Shown here: in pieces, positions 62,285 to 64,000 of the stretch
Position numbering within the stretch: position 1 is the first letter of the stretch
Layout of the letters: the number at the start of each line of letters is the position of its first letter
Assembly (NCBI RefSeq): GCF_000411555.1
Contig: NZ_KE150486.1
Location: 992,001-1,056,000 of the forward strand
From: Atopobium sp. oral taxon 199 str. F0494
Lineage (GTDB): Bacteria > Actinomycetota > Coriobacteriia > Coriobacteriales > Atopobiaceae
Length of the DNA: 64,000 nucleotides
Reading direction: 5' to 3'
Translations under genes and position numbers: made by a program
Notes under the pieces: generated by a model
What the model was told of the DNA's origin: nothing
The model's database searches: none
What the model saw: the letters and a program-made list of their open reading frames with translations, nothing else

Positions 62285-63088
62285 TTAGAAATCCGTTTCG
62301 ACACCGGCCTCTTGCTTTACCTTCAAAAACGTCTTAGCGTCCCGGCAGGCCATGAGCTCCTCAGGAAAGTGAACCTCATCAAGCAGGTTGGATATGTGAT
62401 TCGCATGCGCAATACGCGTCGCAATGTGCGCGTCCGATCCAAATGAAACCATGCAGCCAAGTTCTGCGCAGCGCTCAGCAATGAGGCGGCACCTCGCCTG
62501 TTTCTCCGGAGCAGGACCCGCCGCATACGTCGCCTCGTTCATCTCAATCAGCTTGCCGCGGTCGCGACACTCGCGAATCAGTGTATCTATCTCAAAATCA
62601 AGGAAGCTCCGGCCCAGGTGACCCAGAATAAGCACATGCGGATTGTCAAGCACGTTCACATACATTTGCGTCACTTGAGCGGGCGTTGCTCCACATGCCC
62701 AATCTTTTCCGTGAATGCTTGCGACCGCGTAATCACAGCGGGAAAGCACAAGCTCGCCAAGACTATGAGCGTGGCCGAATTTATCGCCGTTTATAGCGGT
62801 GTCAGCAGCAATATCCCAGGCGAACAAATGCCCTTCAAGATCGACAATATCCACTTCGCAGCCGCACAAAATGCGCATACCCTGCCAGATCTCAGGAACG
62901 ATAGTAAGGTTCAGAAAGAATTGGAAGTTCTTCAGTGTTTGCTCGTCAAACAGCATTGACGAGAAGTGATCTGTCAAGCCCAGCAGCTCAAAACCCTGTT
63001 CAGCGGCCATTCGGACGTTCTCCTCCATTGTGGAGTACGCGTGGCGCGAATACATCGTATGTGTATGTACATCGCAAAGTATGCGCAT
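62285..63088 (-). CDS. PHP domain protein (YcdX-like phosphatase)
   Basis: The 267-residue protein has the PHP signature CDVHTHTMYSRHA at the start, GLTDHFSS near residue 38, ASIHGKD and a final SFGSDAHIATRI, the set of histidines and acids that bind metals. It is a metal-dependent phosphoesterase of the YcdX type; the substrate is unknown. AAGGAAGG precedes the ATG. It follows the aminotransferase gene by 33 bases on the same strand and may be co-transcribed. Confidence 0.93.
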   Translation of the reverse strand: MRILCDVHTHTMYSRHAYSTMEENVRMAAEQGFELLGLTDHFSSMLFDEQTLKNFQFFLNLTIVPEIWQGMRILCGCEVDIVDLEGHLFAWDIAADTAINGDKFGHAHSLGELVLSRCDYAVASIHGKDWACGATPAQVTQMYVNVLDNPHVLILGHLGRSFLDFEIDTLIRECRDRGKLIEMNEATYAAGPAPEKQARCRLIAERCAELGCMVSFGSDAHIATRIAHANHISNLLDEVHFPEELMACRDAKTFLKVKQEAGVETDF

Positions 63089-63121
63089 AGCAACCCTTCC
63101 TTACAAGCGCCTTGCGAACAT

Positions 63122-64000
63122 CTACTGGACGCCACACTCCTCGGCAGCTTTTTTCCATGCCGCAAGAGAATTGACGCATATGTCGTACGGCACGCAATAA
63201 CTGACGCGGAGCCAACCGGGGCAACCGAATGAATCTGAAGGAACCGGCAGCAATTCGTATGCGCGCGCACGCTCGCAGAATTTCTGCGCGTCATCGCCAG
63301 GAGCTTTAACCCACAGATAGAAAGCTCCGTCAGGCTGAACATATTCGTAGCCCAGATCAGAAAGTCCCTGCGTCAGCACATCGCGATTCCGCGCGTATGC
63401 CTCAATATCAGCGGGTTCATCGACGCAATCAACCAACACCAATTGGAACAGGGACGGGGCACACACGAACCCCAAAGCGCGAGCAGCACCCGCGCAAGCA
63501 GCATATACTTCGTCATGCTCGGGATTTGTAGGTGGAACGAATACCCAGCCGATACGCTCTCCGGGCAGCGATAATGCCTTGGAGTAGGAGTAGCACACAA
63601 TCGTGCGGTCATATACTTCAGGAATCCAAGGAACGTCTACATCTCCATACACAATCTCGCGGTACGGCTCATCCGAAATCAGATAGATGTCAGTTCCCAA
63701 CGCAGTCTGACGCTCATGCAGCGCGTCGGCGAGCATATCCAGATTCCGGCGCGTATATACCGCTCCAACCGGGTTGTTGGGTGAGTTTACTATGACAGCT
63801 TTCGTTTGAGGCGTAATCGCCGCGGAAAGTCTCTCAATGTCGATTTGGAAGGTTTTCTCGTCAGCGAGAACTTCAACGCAAGAAGCTCCCGCATGCTCAA
63901 TCCAAACGCGATACTCAGGAAAATACGGTGCGATAACGATAACCTCATCACCGGGCACAACCACAGCATTGATTGCCATTGAAACCGAAGCGGCGGCTCC
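63122..64000 (-). CDS. Class I/II pyridoxal-phosphate aminotransferase (N-terminus off the window)
   Basis: The protein continues past the right edge in frame (GAAASVS upstream of an internal Met), so 293 codons are visible. It has NSPNNPVGAVYTRRNL, DIYLISDEPYREIVY and SYSKALSLPGERIGWVF with the PLP lysine, the pattern of fold-type I aspartate aminotransferase-like enzymes. It transfers amino groups between amino and keto acids; the preferred substrate cannot be read from this part. The PHP gene follows. Confidence 0.93.
   Translation of the reverse strand, partial: GAAASVSMAINAVVVPGDEVIVIAPYFPEYRVWIEHAGASCVEVLADEKTFQIDIERLSAAITPQTKAVIVNSPNNPVGAVYTRRNLDMLADALHERQTALGTDIYLISDEPYREIVYGDVDVPWIPEVYDRTIVCYSYSKALSLPGERIGWVFVPPTNPEHDEVYAACAGAARALGFVCAPSLFQLVLVDCVDEPADIEAYARNRDVLTQGLSDLGYEYVQPDGAFYLWVKAPGDDAQKFCERARAYELLPVPSDSFGCPGWLRVSYCVPYDICVNSLAAWKKAAEECGVQ

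Overview
The window looks like part of a chromosome from a host-associated, fermentative, anaerobic or microaerophilic actinobacterium. The best guess is Coriobacteriia, family Atopobiaceae (Lancefieldella/Atopobium/Olsenella type). The clues are moderate GC, a very PTS-rich sugar catabolism, rubrerythrin, a glgBPCDA glycogen operon with GlgD, a dnaX-ybaB-recR operon, a fused FolP-FolK, and a long Ala/Lys-rich tail on ribosomal protein L31. The placement rests on pattern recognition only. I see no phage, transposase, rRNA or CRISPR array.

Positions 1-24400 form a sugar-uptake island with four PTS systems: an ascorbate-family (SgaT-type) PTS linked to a split transketolase and a transaldolase-family enzyme; a galactitol-type PTS (GatBC, with a GatA-like IIA beyond a class II aldolase); a complete mannose-family PTS (IIA-IIB-IIC-IID); and a near-complete L-ascorbate operon (ulaC-ulaA-ulaB, beta-propeller gene, ulaG-ulaF-ulaE) facing a DeoR regulator. 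Around these sit an AlsE-like epimerase, a triosephosphate-isomerase-like enzyme, a YjbQ-family protein and two GntR/UTRA regulators. An inverted-repeat operator, (C)TTGTA-N12-TACAA(G), occurs upstream of the aldolase/IIA pair, the mannose PTS and the isomerase gene, suggesting one regulon. The enzymes feed pentose, tetrose and triose phosphates into the pentose-phosphate pathway and glycolysis.

Positions 24440-36750 hold core genes: tRNA-Leu, Ppx/GppA, a FtsB-like divisome protein, MazG, a Gfo/Idh oxidoreductase, htpG and mfd. Two toxin-antitoxin modules flank htpG: Phd/RelE-type with a 40-bp palindrome upstream, and HipBA with three evenly spaced operator palindromes over its promoter.

Positions 36900-48900 are a glycogen operon on the minus strand in the order glgB, glgP, glgC, glgD, glgA, then a GH13-GH77 fusion. 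It supplies synthesis, branching, phosphorolysis and glucan remodelling, so sugar taken up by the PTS can be stored.

Positions 49000-64000 hold DNA repair (nth, a MutY-like glycosylase, recR, xth), rubrerythrin, an Rrf2 regulator, a HAD phosphatase, tRNA-Asp, dnaX, rpmE, coaX, a biotin-ligase-like protein, folPK, a PHP phosphatase and a partial aminotransferase. A recurring oddity is short degenerate tandem repeats that start within a few bases of stop codons (after relE, htpG, the GH13-GH77 gene, nth, rubrerythrin and a membrane protein).
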